64,000 nucleotides of DNA from Coriobacteriia bacterium (GCA_030652115.1 JAUSBK010000001.1:306254-370253), one strand, 5' to 3'. Positions 41,236-49,999 are shown, numbered from the stretch's first letter. Numbers and translations: made by a program. The notes: generated from the letters alone by a model not told the origin.

Positions 41236-42231
41236 CTATGGCTCCAGGTCCCGCAAGAACACGTACACAAGCGTGCTGTACGCCTCGAGATGATCTTCCG
41301 GCCTGTCGCCGAGCAGCCAGTCGATGAACTTCAGATAGTCGAACTCCGTGTGCCAGATCTCCCAGAGGTCGTCGTAGTCCGTGCCCGCGAACTCGGTCGC
41401 GGCATCGAGCTGCAGATAACCGTCAAGGTCGCCGATCTCCCAGTTCGTGGACTCGAATGCCGCCACAGCGATGCCCGCTTTCGAGAACGCCGTGTAGTCG
41501 CTGAAGCCCGGCGGGGTGATGCCCGCCGGGTATCGGGGACTCGTGTGCGTGCGAATGCCGAGGTCGTAGTCGTCGATGATGCCGAGCATTTCATCGCGAA
41601 CCCAGGTCTTGTGGTTGAAGGCCGCGTGGATGTAGCGGTAGTCGCCCACGATCAGCGAGTCGAAGTTGATCATCGCGATCGCGCGTTCCCGGTCGGCCTT
41701 GCTCATCTGCTTCACGTAGTAGTTCGAGCCTTCGAGGCCCACCTCTTCCGCACCGAAGGCGATGAAGGCGATATCGTAGGGCAGGTCGGCGTCGGCCAGG
41801 CGCTCGGCCACCTCGAGCATCACGCCCACACCAGAGGCGTTGTCATCGGCACCCTTTCCCGCCGGCACGCAGTCGTAATGCGCCCCGACGATCACGAGCG
41901 GCACGGTCTTGCCGGCAGGGGACGCCGTTGCCTTCTTGAACGCGATCACGTTCTGCGAGTACGACGGTTTCGAGGTCGGGCCGTAGGTGAAGGACTGGAA
42001 CCCGGCGTTGTAGCCCATCGAGTCGAACCATGTGTCGATCTGCTCCGCAGCGGCGAGTTCCTGTCCGGTTCCGGCCGCGCGTGTCTCGGCTGCCAGCTCC
42101 TCCACATAGCCGTAGGCGAGCGTGCCCATCCCCTCGGGCACCACCGGCGTTGCAAGCGCGCTCGGCGCGAGCAGCGCGAGCAACAACCCGCCGGTCAGTG
42201 CAAGTGAGGTCAGCTTCTGTAAGCGACGCAT
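41236..42231 (-). CDS. Secreted M28-family zinc aminopeptidase
   Basis: A 331-aa exported metallopeptidase that probably removes N-terminal amino acids from peptides outside the cell. A signal peptide ends near PSALA. The M28 two-zinc site is recognisable: VIVGAHYDCVPAGKGADDNASGVGVMLE with His, Asp and the bridging Asp, FIAFGAEEVGLEGS with the catalytic Glu pair, and NFDSLIVGD with the next Asp. The distal zinc His should lie near the C-terminus (WHTEFDYLKFIDW). ATG 42231 with GGGAGGAGTGACCCCT upstream is used. It is divergent from tadA. Confidence 0.9.
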   Translation of the reverse strand: MRRLQKLTSLALTGGLLLALLAPSALATPVVPEGMGTLAYGYVEELAAETRAAGTGQELAAAEQIDTWFDSMGYNAGFQSFTYGPTSKPSYSQNVIAFKKATASPAGKTVPLVIVGAHYDCVPAGKGADDNASGVGVMLEVAERLADADLPYDIAFIAFGAEEVGLEGSNYYVKQMSKADRERAIAMINFDSLIVGDYRYIHAAFNHKTWVRDEMLGIIDDYDLGIRTHTSPRYPAGITPPGFSDYTAFSKAGIAVAAFESTNWEIGDLDGYLQLDAATEFAGTDYDDLWEIWHTEFDYLKFIDWLLGDRPEDHLEAYSTLVYVFLRDLEP

Positions 42232-42333
42232 AGGGGTCACTCCTCCCAGTCCACGCCCATGACAAGACTTCCTACCCCTCGGCGGGAGCCTACACGCCCT
42301 CCGCTGTGTTGAGATGCTGTAGCATCGGTGGGG

Positions 42334-42792
42334 ATGGACGAAGACGTCGTATACATGGCGCTCGCGCTCGAACAGGCGCGTTTGGCCGCCGCCGAAGGGG
42401 AGGTCCCCATCGGCGCCGTTCTCGTGTGCGACGGTGCCGTTGTGGCGCACGGGCGTAACGCGCGCGAGAGCGCCGCCGATCCCACCGCGCATGCCGAGTT
42501 GATCGCGATCCGTGAGGGCGCGTGGCGACTCCGCAGGTGGCGCCTGTCGGGGTGCACGCTGTACGTCACGCTCGAGCCATGCCCCATGTGCGCCGGCGCG
42601 CTCGTGAACGCGCGCGTCGACCGGCTCGTTTATGGCGCAGCCGATCCCAAGGCCGGGGCCACGGGCACGCTGTACGACCTCTCGGCCGATTCGCGGCTGA
42701 ATCACAGTTTCGAGGTGCGCGGCGGAGTGCTGGAGGACGAGTGCGGGCAGATACTCAAGGAGTTCTTCCAGGACCTGCGGGGGCGTCGGTAG
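42334..42792 (+). CDS. tadA: tRNA-specific adenosine deaminase
   Basis: A 152-aa zinc deaminase that converts A34 to inosine in tRNA-Arg(ACG), whose gene lies at 38857. Zinc and proton-shuttle residues are in AHAELIAI (His about 53, Glu) and LEPCPMCAGA (Cys pair). The C-terminus contains the family RGGVLEDECGQILKEFF helix. ATG 42334 is preferred over GTG 42328, since GGTGGGG precedes it closely. It precedes the DUF2207 gene by 21 bp on the same strand. Confidence 0.92.
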   Translation: MDEDVVYMALALEQARLAAAEGEVPIGAVLVCDGAVVAHGRNARESAADPTAHAELIAIREGAWRLRRWRLSGCTLYVTLEPCPMCAGALVNARVDRLVYGAADPKAGATGTLYDLSADSRLNHSFEVRGGVLEDECGQILKEFFQDLRGRR

Positions 42793-42813
42793 GAACACAT
42801 CGGGGAGGCGTCG

Positions 42814-44691
42814 ATGAAGTCTCGGTCGGCACGGTTCGCACTGGCAGCATTGGTCGTGGCGCTCGGCTTTGCGCTCGCGGCTGCGCCGGCTCACGCCAAG
42901 TCGTACAGGATGACGAACGTGGCCATCACCGCCGAGGTCGCGCCTGACGGCTCGATGCTCGTCACCGAAGAGCGCACCTTCGACTTCAACGGCGACTACA
43001 CCTTCGCGTACTGGGACCTCTACAAGAGCGGCCCGATCGACGCCCAGACGCTCGGGGCCTACCCGGTCATGGAGATCCTCGGCGTGTCGGGTCCTGAAGG
43101 CGACTACGCTATCACGGAGGACTTCGACGCGATCGAGATGCGCCCTCCGCAGACCTACAAGGTCACCGACTTCGGTGACTCGATCGAGGTCCGCGCATTC
43201 TTCCGGGCCGCGGACACCGAACATACGCTCACGCTTCGGTATCGAGTCTACGGCGCCGCCGTGCGCTGGCAGGATACCGGTGAGCTCTACTGGCAGTTCG
43301 TGGGCGACGCCTGGGAGCTCGACAGCGAGAACGTGTCGGTGCACATCATCCTGCCGGAGGGCGTGACGCGCGACGAGGTGAGGGCGTGGGCGCACGGTCC
43401 GCTCACGGGTGACGTGATCTTGAACGACGACGGCACGTTGGATCTCGTCGTCGACCGGCTGCCCGTGGGCTACTACGTGGAGGGGCGCGTGCTGTTCCCT
43501 CCCTCGGCGCTCAGCACTGCCGAGATGATCGACGAGCCGCGCCTGCAGTCGGTGCTCGCCGAGGAGGACAAGCTGGCCGACGAGGCGAACACCGAGCGCT
43601 TCTGGAGCCGCGCGCAGATGGTGCTCTGGAGCGTGCTGCTCGGCATCCTGCCGCTCGCGGCGCTCGCCTGGGCGTATCTCTACTGGAAGAACCACGGCAA
43701 GGAGTACGTCCCGCAGTTCCGGGGTGAGTACTTCCGCGAGGAGCCCTCCGACTTGCCACCGGCACAGGTCTCGGCGCTCATCAACATGGGCGCCCCGAGC
43801 GAAACCGCGATGACCGCCACGCTGATGGATCTCATCGATCGGGGTGCCATAGCCATCGGGCGAGAGTACGCGGAAAAGAAGGCGCTTCTCGGCCTCATGA
43901 AGTCGGATGTGGAGACGTACCGCCTCACGCGGGTGCGAGAGAAAGAGATCGGGCTTGCGGCGAGCGAGCAGAAGCTCATCGACTTCCTCTTCGGCACGAT
44001 GGCGCGTTCCGACAGCTTCACGATGGAGGAGCTCAAGCAGATCAACCAGAGCAAGACGCGCGCGGACGACTGGCTCGAGGGCGTGGCCGAGTACAAGAAA
44101 CTCGTGACCGAAGAGGTCGAAGCGCGTGGCTTCTTCGAGCAGAAGGGCGGTAAGGCCGTCGGCGGCTTCATGGCGCTCGGCTTCCTCATCATGTTCTCCG
44201 GCATCGGCCCGGTCATCTTCGCCGGTACCGGGTGGTTCCTCCTGTGGACGATCCCGATCGGTCTCGCGATCGCCATCCTCGGCGGCAGCATGAAGCGCCG
44301 AACGCCGGCGGCGGCGGAGCTGGCGGCCAAGTACGCGGCCGTGCAGAGCTACCTCGAGGACTTCGGCCGGCTGCAGGAGAAGCCGCCGACCTCGATCGTG
44401 CTGTGGCGGCACTTCCTCACGCTCGCCGTGGTCTTTGGCATCGCCGAGCAGGTGATGCGCGACCTGAAGATCGTGGCTCCCGAGATCATGGCCTCTCCGA
44501 TGATGGGCACCTGGATGTGGATGGCTACGCCGAGCTCGAGCGGCCTCTCGCCTATGAACTCGCTCTCCACCGGGATGGTGTCCGTGGCCTCCGTGGCGGC
44601 GAGTCACAACTCGTCGTCCTCCGGTGGCGGCGGCGGGTTCTCGGGCGGTGGCGGCGGCGGTGGCGGTGGCGGTGGCGGCGGGGCAGGGTGA
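42814..44691 (+). CDS. DUF2207-family membrane protein
   Basis: A 625-aa protein with a signal peptide (ending APAHA), an N-terminal extracytoplasmic domain of about 210 residues (ITAEVAPDGSMLVTEERTFDFNGDY), a transmembrane helix near 270-290, a cytoplasmic domain with winged-helix-like segments (DLPPAQVSALINMGAPSE, MTATLMDLIDRGAIAI), two more central helices (about 445-490) and a glycine-rich C-terminus (GGGGGGAG). This is the standard DUF2207 architecture. Role unknown. ATG 42814 follows CGGGGAGGCGTCG. Confidence 0.88.
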   Translation: MKSRSARFALAALVVALGFALAAAPAHAKSYRMTNVAITAEVAPDGSMLVTEERTFDFNGDYTFAYWDLYKSGPIDAQTLGAYPVMEILGVSGPEGDYAITEDFDAIEMRPPQTYKVTDFGDSIEVRAFFRAADTEHTLTLRYRVYGAAVRWQDTGELYWQFVGDAWELDSENVSVHIILPEGVTRDEVRAWAHGPLTGDVILNDDGTLDLVVDRLPVGYYVEGRVLFPPSALSTAEMIDEPRLQSVLAEEDKLADEANTERFWSRAQMVLWSVLLGILPLAALAWAYLYWKNHGKEYVPQFRGEYFREEPSDLPPAQVSALINMGAPSETAMTATLMDLIDRGAIAIGREYAEKKALLGLMKSDVETYRLTRVREKEIGLAASEQKLIDFLFGTMARSDSFTMEELKQINQSKTRADDWLEGVAEYKKLVTEEVEARGFFEQKGGKAVGGFMALGFLIMFSGIGPVIFAGTGWFLLWTIPIGLAIAILGGSMKRRTPAAAELAAKYAAVQSYLEDFGRLQEKPPTSIVLWRHFLTLAVVFGIAEQVMRDLKIVAPEIMASPMMGTWMWMATPSSSGLSPMNSLSTGMVSVASVAASHNSSSSGGGGGFSGGGGGGGGGGGGGAG

Positions 44692-44811
44692 CCGTTCGTC
44701 GGGTTTCGATCGCCGTTCGGGTTAAGGAATGGCCGCAACACGCCGATTTGGTAAGAACAAGTGACACCACCGCGCCCGTGCGTCAAACGAAGAGAGAGCG
44801 ATTCTAAGGCT

Positions 44812-45264
44812 ATGCATCGGTCCAAACTGTTGCTGACAACCGCCCTTCTTCTGACGGTTCCCGCTCCCGCCTACGCGATGAGCGCGGGTGACGTGCCTCA
44901 GTGGCTGGCAATCGGCGCGGGCGTTGCGGCGCTCATCGCCGCTGCTGTGCTCCTGGCAGGCATCCTTGCGGTGGCAAAGATCGCCGAGGGCGCCGCTATC
45001 GCTGAGAACATCCGCTACGCCGTTCTCGCCGTGATCTGCATGACCGCTTCGGTCCTGATCGGCTGGGTCGGGCGTTGGCTTCCCGCTTTCTCGGCCGACC
45101 ACGCACGGCTGGGAGCCGACCTACTCCTGGTGGTGGCGATGGCGCTGTTCAGCGTCTACTTCGTGCGCGTGAGGCTGGCGATGTCTCGCTTTCTGAAACG
45201 CCTCACTGGCGAGGAGCAGCTCCTGGCTGCCGTGATCGACCCCGACACACCGGACGGCGAGTAG
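44812..45264 (+). CDS. Small membrane protein
   Basis: A 150-aa protein with a cleavable or retained signal (MHRSKLLLTTALLLTVPAPAYA), then three predicted transmembrane helices (WLAIGAGVAALIAAAVLLAGILAV; YAVLAVICMTASVLIGWV; LGADLLLVVAMALFSVYFV) and a short charged cytoplasmic tail. ATG 44812 is used; the AAGAGAGAGCG 13 bp upstream is a possible ribosome site. A 76-aa gene follows after 4 bp and is probably co-transcribed. Function unknown. Confidence 0.65.
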   Translation: MHRSKLLLTTALLLTVPAPAYAMSAGDVPQWLAIGAGVAALIAAAVLLAGILAVAKIAEGAAIAENIRYAVLAVICMTASVLIGWVGRWLPAFSADHARLGADLLLVVAMALFSVYFVRVRLAMSRFLKRLTGEEQLLAAVIDPDTPDGE

Positions 45265-45268
45265 TCCG

Positions 45269-45499
45269 ATGGCCAACGATCTGGCACTGTCGATCGAGAA
45301 GACGCTCGGACCTCTTGTGGGGGTCGTGCTCGCGGGCGTCTCAGTCGAGTTGGAGACCAAGCGAATCGGCAAGGACCCCGACTCGATCGACATCCTCGAT
45401 CTGCCGGTCATCGCCGACAACCTGGCGCTGCAGCTGAGACTGCTCGTTGGCAAGGAGATGGCCGAGGCCGCGGCGCAACAGGTGCGTAGGCTCCGCTGA
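45269..45499 (+). CDS. Small soluble hypothetical protein
   Basis: A 76-aa protein (MANDLALSIEKTLGPLVGVVL...) with an amphipathic helix, a short KDPDSIDILDLPVIA strand-loop and a second charged helix. It begins 4 bp after the upstream membrane-protein gene, so they probably form an operon and may interact. No family recognised. Confidence 0.6.
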   Translation: MANDLALSIEKTLGPLVGVVLAGVSVELETKRIGKDPDSIDILDLPVIADNLALQLRLLVGKEMAEAAAQQVRRLR

Positions 45500-45538
45500 C
45501 GGGCGGGTCAGCGCCCCGGGGCGCTCCCGGCACGCGCG

Positions 45539-45567
45539 TTGCTCCTCCCGACCGCGGCGGCTATACT
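45539..45567 (+). promoter_or_regulatory. Promoter of tRNA-Ser(GGA)
   Basis: TTGCTC (45539-45544), a 17-bp spacer and TATACT (45562-45567). The predicted start of transcription is about 30 bp before the mature tRNA 5' end. Confidence 0.65.
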
Positions 45568-45606
45568 CGCGTATGCGTTTGTGGCCGCCTCGCGGCCTCA
45601 CGAGCC

Positions 45607-45699
45607 GGAGAGTTGTCCGAGTGGTTTAAGGAGCACGACTGGAAATCGTGTATGCGGCGTTAAACCGTATCCAGGGTTCGAATCCCTGACTCTCCGCCA
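45607..45699 (+). tRNA. tRNA-Ser (anticodon GGA)
   Basis: Plus-strand cloverleaf with acceptor GGAGAGT/ACTCTCC, anticodon loop CTGGAAA (GGA), long variable arm of serine type, GGTTCGAATCC T-arm, discriminator G and encoded CCA (45697-45699). Confidence 0.95.
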
Positions 45700-45710
45700 G
45701 ATCATCTACC

Positions 45711-45737
45711 GTGGGCCGCCCCGTACGGGCGGTCCAC
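45711..45737 (+). terminator. Hairpin after tRNA-Ser(GGA)
   Basis: GTGGGCCGCCC (45711-45721) pairs with GGGCGGTCCAC (45727-45737) with one G-T wobble and a CGTAC loop. It lies between the tRNA and the MFS gene; there is no T-tract. Confidence 0.5.
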
Positions 45738-45752
45738 GCCTATGATGGAGCC

Positions 45753-46961
45753 ATGAAGAACCGCCATCTGCTGATCATCTTTGTCGTCGTGCTCGTGAAC
45801 ATGCTGGCCTTCGGCATCGTCATCCCGTTGCTGCCGTACCTGGCGGACAAGACGGGCGCCTCCGAGTTCCAGATCGGTCTGCTTGTCGCTTCCTATCCGC
45901 TTGCGCAGTTGGTGGGAGCGCCGCTGCTCGGCCGGCTGTCCGACCGATACGGGCGCAAGCCGATCCTGCTGCTGTCGATTCTCGGCACGGCCATCGGGTT
46001 CGTGGTCCTTGCGCTCGCGAACTCGCTCCCGCTGCTGTTCCTGAGCCGTGTCATCGACGGGTTGACCGGCGGCAACATCAACGTTGCGCAGGCCTACATC
46101 GCCGATGTGACCGACCATAAGGAGCGCGGCAAGGCGATGGGGCTGATCGGCGCCGCCTTCGGACTCGGCTTCGTCGTCGGACCGGTCACCGGAGGTCTGC
46201 TCTCGGACATCAGCTACTCGGCGCCGGCATGGGCTGGCGCGGCTATCTCGGTCGTGAACCTCGCGGCGGTGACGCTGTTCCTGCCGGAGTCGCTGTCCTC
46301 CGAGGCGCGCGCGCGCCTCGTCGCCCTTAAGCGCAAGGTCTTCGATCTGGCCGGGCTGCGCCACGCGATCAAGCATCGGCGCGTGGGGCCGATCCTCACG
46401 ATCCGGGCGGTCACCGGCGTATCGTTCGCGCTGTTCGAGACGATGTTCTCGCTGTGGGCGCTGGCAGCCCTCGGCTTCAAGGCCAGTCAGACCGGCATCT
46501 TCCTCGGCTACATCGGTGTCTTGAGCGTCATCGTGCAGGCTGGCCTCATCGGCAGGCTGACGAAACGCTTCAGCGACGACGCGCTGCTCCTCGGGGGAGT
46601 GGGCCTCTCCGGTGTTTCGCTTCTGGCGTGGGCGTTCGTGCCGAACGTCCTCCTGTTGGTCCTGGTGGTCGTTCCGCTGTCCCTCGGTCTTGCGGTCAGC
46701 TCGACCGTGATGACGAGCGCGCTTTCGAAGGCGGTCGGTGCCGATGAGGTGGGCGGCGTACTGGGAGCGCAGACATCCATCATGAGCCTCACACGCGTGG
46801 TGGCGCCGATCATCGGCGGCTTCCTCCTGCAGCACGCGACGGTGTGGTCCCCCGGGCTGCTTGCCGGGCTGCTCACGCTTGCGATGGCGCCGTACGCGTG
46901 GCGAACGCTCTGCCTCGCCCCGGGACGCAGCTCCTGCGAGGAGTCGTTCGACGAGGCATGA
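45753..46961 (+). CDS. MFS drug/metabolite efflux transporter
   Basis: A 402-aa transporter with twelve predicted membrane helices. The first cytoplasmic loop has the MFS motif A in TetA form (GAPLLGRLSDRYGRKPILLLS), and motif C-like GFVVGPVTGGLLS lies in helix 5. This fits the tetracycline/bicyclomycin-type drug:proton antiporter group, but the substrate is unproven. ATG 45753 is chosen; the upstream frame runs into the tRNA hairpin. It stands alone, 54 bp after the tRNA. Confidence 0.88.
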   Translation: MKNRHLLIIFVVVLVNMLAFGIVIPLLPYLADKTGASEFQIGLLVASYPLAQLVGAPLLGRLSDRYGRKPILLLSILGTAIGFVVLALANSLPLLFLSRVIDGLTGGNINVAQAYIADVTDHKERGKAMGLIGAAFGLGFVVGPVTGGLLSDISYSAPAWAGAAISVVNLAAVTLFLPESLSSEARARLVALKRKVFDLAGLRHAIKHRRVGPILTIRAVTGVSFALFETMFSLWALAALGFKASQTGIFLGYIGVLSVIVQAGLIGRLTKRFSDDALLLGGVGLSGVSLLAWAFVPNVLLLVLVVVPLSLGLAVSSTVMTSALSKAVGADEVGGVLGAQTSIMSLTRVVAPIIGGFLLQHATVWSPGLLAGLLTLAMAPYAWRTLCLAPGRSSCEESFDEA

Positions 46962-47038
46962 TGGCCGAGGAAACGCCGCGTTCCCGGTGCCCTGGCGCGG
47001 TATCCTGTGAGTGTCGCGCAACACCTCGAGGAGGCTTC

Positions 47039-47602
47039 ATGCCGGATACCGTCGGGCGCCTGCACGTGATCGCCGGGTGCATGAGCAGTGGAAAGACGGG
47101 CGAGCTCATCCGCCTGCTCTCCCGCCACACTGTCATCGGCGACACGATGATCATCTACAAGCACTCGGTCGACTCGCGCGACGGCTGCAAAGCGCGCTCG
47201 CGACTCGGCACCGAGATGGAGGCTGTCGTGGTGGGCGATCCCGTGGAGATCGACGCGCGGGACTGCACCGTTGTGGCCATCGAGGAGGCGCAGTTCTTCG
47301 GCGAGGGTCTCGTTCCCGTGGTGCAGCGGCTGCTCGCCGAAGGTCGGCTCGTGTACGTGACCGGCCTCAATCAGGACTTCCGCGGCGAGCCGTTCGGCGT
47401 GATGCCCACGCTCATGGCGCTTGCCGATGAGATGTCGCTCCTGACCGCCATCTGCCAGAAGTGCCACGGCGTGGCCACGCGAACCCAGCGGGTGATCGAC
47501 GGGCAGCCGGCGCCGTGGAGTTCGCCGCTCATCTTGGTGGGAGGCGCTGACTACTACGAGGCGCGCTGCCCCGACTGCCACGAGGTTCCGGGCAGGTCGT
47601 AG
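47039..47602 (+). CDS. tdk: Thymidine kinase
   Basis: A 187-aa salvage enzyme phosphorylating thymidine. The P-loop is GCMSSGKT at about residues 13-20; VVAIEEAQFF is the Walker B-like DEAQFF segment with the catalytic Glu, and VTGLNQDFRGEPF is the substrate loop. Two cysteine pairs (ICQKCHG and CPDCHE) form the structural zinc site of type II thymidine kinases. ATG 47039 follows CGAGGAGGCTTC. It converges with the response-regulator gene. Confidence 0.95.
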   Translation: MPDTVGRLHVIAGCMSSGKTGELIRLLSRHTVIGDTMIIYKHSVDSRDGCKARSRLGTEMEAVVVGDPVEIDARDCTVVAIEEAQFFGEGLVPVVQRLLAEGRLVYVTGLNQDFRGEPFGVMPTLMALADEMSLLTAICQKCHGVATRTQRVIDGQPAPWSSPLILVGGADYYEARCPDCHEVPGRS

Positions 47603-47617
47603 CCTCTGGCGTGACGC

Positions 47618-48580
47618 CTACCGAGGACCGGGCTGGGCGCGCCGCTCCACCATCACCGAGCTGCCGGGTTGCTGGCGCGCGTATGCGCGCAGCTCGGCGC
47701 CGGCGTCGGTGAGTGTGATGACCGAGTCGGGGTACGAGTCGATCACCGGGACGATGCCGATCGAGAGCGTGAGCGGACCGTAGTGCGTTGCATCTCCCGA
47801 ACGCGTGGTGAGGATGAAGAAGCCGCGGTCGCGGTCTTCGTCCTCGTAGAAGTCCATGACACTGAGGTCGAAGGACTCTGCGATCCCCTTCGCCACGGCT
47901 TCGGCGGTCTCGGGATCGCAGATGACGACGAAATCGTCGGCTCCCATGTGGCCCACGAACGATTCTCCACATCCTGAGAAGCCCACGGACTCGAGGATGA
48001 GCTCCGAGACATGCCGGAGCAGCAGATCGCCGCGTGCGTAGCCGTAGCGCCGGTTGAATGGCTTGAAGTCGTCGATATCGATGAAGACCGCCGCGAACGG
48101 ATGCTGACGAGCGAGCATGAAGGCGAGGCGCTCCTCGGTGAGCGCGTTACTCGGCAGGCCGGTGAGCGCGTTGGCGAAACGCTCACGCCGCATGCGCCGC
48201 ACGACCATTTGGATGCGGGCGTCGAGCACGAGCGGATCGACTGGCTTGGCGATGAAGTCGTCCGCGCCCGCCTCGATCGCCATGATCTCGAAGCCGGGCT
48301 GGTCCAGGCCGGTCATCACCAGCACGGGGATGTTGTGGCTGCCAGGCGACGCTTTCATGCGCTTGCACAGCTCGAAGCCGTCGATGTCGGGCAGGTTCAG
48401 GTCGAGGATGATCGCATCAGGTACGTGCTCGGTGAGCGAGTGGAGCGCGGTGATGCCGTCGGCCGCGCTCCAGACCTTGTAGCCGCGTTCCTCGAGGGAC
48501 ATCGTGACCATCTGCCGCAACGTTGCTGAGTCCTCGATGATCAGTACGTTGCACTTCTCCGAAGTCCCGTGCGATTCCAT
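47618..48580 (-). CDS. Response regulator with degenerate GGDEF-like output domain
   Basis: A 320-aa cytoplasmic protein. Residues about 10-125 are a receiver domain: acidic pair in LIIEDS (Glu 16, Asp 17), phospho-acceptor Asp 60 in IILDLNLPD, and Lys near 112 in DDFIAKPVDP. Residues about 135-320 have the diguanylate-cyclase fold (LTGLPSNALTEERL, VFIDIDDFKPFNRRYGYARGDLLL), but the signature loop reads HMGADDFVV instead of GG(D/E)EF. The cyclase is probably inactive or altered and may bind nucleotide or act as an interaction module. ATG 48580 has a weak AAGGTG site. No histidine kinase is nearby. Confidence 0.85.
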   Translation of the reverse strand: MESHGTSEKCNVLIIEDSATLRQMVTMSLEERGYKVWSAADGITALHSLTEHVPDAIILDLNLPDIDGFELCKRMKASPGSHNIPVLVMTGLDQPGFEIMAIEAGADDFIAKPVDPLVLDARIQMVVRRMRRERFANALTGLPSNALTEERLAFMLARQHPFAAVFIDIDDFKPFNRRYGYARGDLLLRHVSELILESVGFSGCGESFVGHMGADDFVVICDPETAEAVAKGIAESFDLSVMDFYEDEDRDRGFFILTTRSGDATHYGPLTLSIGIVPVIDSYPDSVITLTDAGAELRAYARQQPGSSVMVERRAQPGPR

Positions 48581-48731
48581 GCGGCACCTTCTTCTCGTGT
48601 CGCCGAGCCGGGTGTTCGCTGGCGCGGCCGCAGCTTCCACTGCGTGTATACCCGGTGTCATCTCCCGAAAGCGACTACCCAGTGGGCGCACTTCTTGCTT
48701 CGATGCGGTATCCGCCCTGAAAGGGACTGCT

Positions 48732-49037
48732 ATGACCGATACCGCTCCCGCAACCGTACGCGTGATCGCCCTGCTCCACGGCTACTGCCGCGAGCACGGG
48801 CTTCCTACCAGCCTCACGATGCGCGTTCCTACCGAAGGGATTCGCGCCCTGGACCTTGCTTCCTCTTTGGGTCTGCCTGTCGAGCGCATCGAAGGCCTGT
48901 TCCTGAACGGCCACCTCGTCGGCCTAGGGGCCACGATCCGCCCCGGCGATCGCGTGGCGTACGTGCCCTACGGCACGCCGGCGTCGCACCCCGCGTTCTT
49001 CGGTCGTGCAGGCATCGAGGAGTACGCGATAGCCTAG
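48732..49037 (+). CDS. Ubiquitin-fold (Mut7-C/MoaD-ThiS-like) protein
   Basis: A 101-aa protein with a beta-grasp pattern: a first strand (LTMRVPTEGIRALDLASSLGLP) with the family helix, then GLFLNGHLVGLGATIRPGDRVAYVP, a segment typical of ubiquitin-like domains fused to Mut7-C RNases. It lacks the C-terminal Gly-Gly tail of MoaD and ThiS, so it is not a sulfur carrier. Here it is free-standing. ATG 48732 follows AAAGGGACTGCT. It is divergent from the response-regulator gene. Confidence 0.7.
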   Translation: MTDTAPATVRVIALLHGYCREHGLPTSLTMRVPTEGIRALDLASSLGLPVERIEGLFLNGHLVGLGATIRPGDRVAYVPYGTPASHPAFFGRAGIEEYAIA

Positions 49038-49042
49038 GGCTC

Positions 49043-49999
49043 TCAGGTTCCCGACACACGTGCGATGAGTGTCGCCAGCGCTCCCGATGACAGCGGCGCC
49101 ATGCCGCCCCCTTCGGGAGCGAGGTTCAGCATGAGGAGCATGCCGCGGCCGTAGGCGAGCAACACGGACTCGTACGCGATGGCGTCGTCGCGCTTCTCGA
49201 AGAGCGTGAACGCCACGCGTCCGGTGGCTTCGGCGATGGTGTGCAACGTGACGAGTCCCGCGTCCGTGGGGTGGTAGATCGCGGGCAGCGCGCCGTTTCG
49301 ATCGGTGACCGCGAAGAGACCGGCTTCGGCAAGCCTACCCATCGCCAGGTCGACGGTGGGCGTGTCCATGAACGCGCTCGCGTCGAATGGGAGCACAGAG
49401 GCGAGGAGGTTCGAGCTCCAGCGCGGGTCGTCGATCATCGACTCGGCGAGACGCGCGGCCACCTCCGAGGCGACGAGACCTTCTGGGTACTGCGTGTGGT
49501 TCGCGAGCGCGGCGAGTCGGCCGTACCGGAGTGCGTCGGCCGCAGCCACGAGCGCGACAATGCCGCGACCGTCGAGTTCGAGGCGCGTGTCGCTGTCGAT
49601 CACTGGCGGCTCGCCGACGAGCGCCGTGCTCATGACCGCAGCTATCTCTGCGGCCGAGGACGCGGCGAGGAAGTTCGAGTCGAGCGCGCTTGCCAGGACG
49701 CTCGTGCCGGTGTCGTCGAACGCGTAGACCGCGCGGTGCAGCCACGCATCTCCCGCGGCCGCGGTGATCTTGAGCGCACGCGTCGGGTTCGCGATGCGGG
49801 CGAGGTTGGCTGCCAGGAGGTCGCGAGCCGCCGAGGGCAGTGTCAGGAGACCGTCCTCGAACGCACGAAGCGCGTCCGGCCCTCCGCCGCCCAGCCGTCC
49901 GGGCGCGATCGGACCGAGCTGAAGCTCGAGGCCGGAGACTGCACCAGCAAGCTCAACGGCGGACAGTTCGATGCGCGAGTTCTCGGCGTCGTATCTCAC
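49043..49999 (-). CDS. Helical cytosolic protein, last gene of the 49-57 kb cluster
   Basis: A 318-aa, alanine/leucine-rich, mainly helical protein without signal or membrane segment. GTG 49999 is chosen since GAGGAG lies 8 bp upstream; the previous in-frame GTG overlaps that site. Two wing-like segments (ESMIDDPRWSSNLLASVLP; MGRLAEAGLFAVTDRNGALPAIYHP) suggest winged-helix folds, and the whole resembles scaffold or chaperone proteins of secretion clusters, but no family is recognised. It begins 13 bp after the 1036-aa membrane protein on the same strand, so the two are probably co-transcribed and functionally linked. Confidence 0.65.
   Translation of the reverse strand: MRYDAENSRIELSAVELAGAVSGLELQLGPIAPGRLGGGGPDALRAFEDGLLTLPSAARDLLAANLARIANPTRALKITAAAGDAWLHRAVYAFDDTGTSVLASALDSNFLAASSAAEIAAVMSTALVGEPPVIDSDTRLELDGRGIVALVAAADALRYGRLAALANHTQYPEGLVASEVAARLAESMIDDPRWSSNLLASVLPFDASAFMDTPTVDLAMGRLAEAGLFAVTDRNGALPAIYHPTDAGLVTLHTIAEATGRVAFTLFEKRDDAIAYESVLLAYGRGMLLMLNLAPEGGGMAPLSSGALATLIARVSGT

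Noticed and set aside
41236-44607. An 1123-codon open frame on the minus strand running through tadA and the DUF2207 gene.
   Set aside because: Only the last 331 codons (from 42231) encode the M28 peptidase. The remainder is antisense to two clear genes and has the arginine/histidine-rich composition of a shadow frame in GC-rich DNA.
45511-45524. GCGCCCCGGGGCGC palindrome as a terminator.
   Set aside because: It is a perfect palindrome without a loop, so a stable hairpin of useful length is unlikely, and there is no T-tract.
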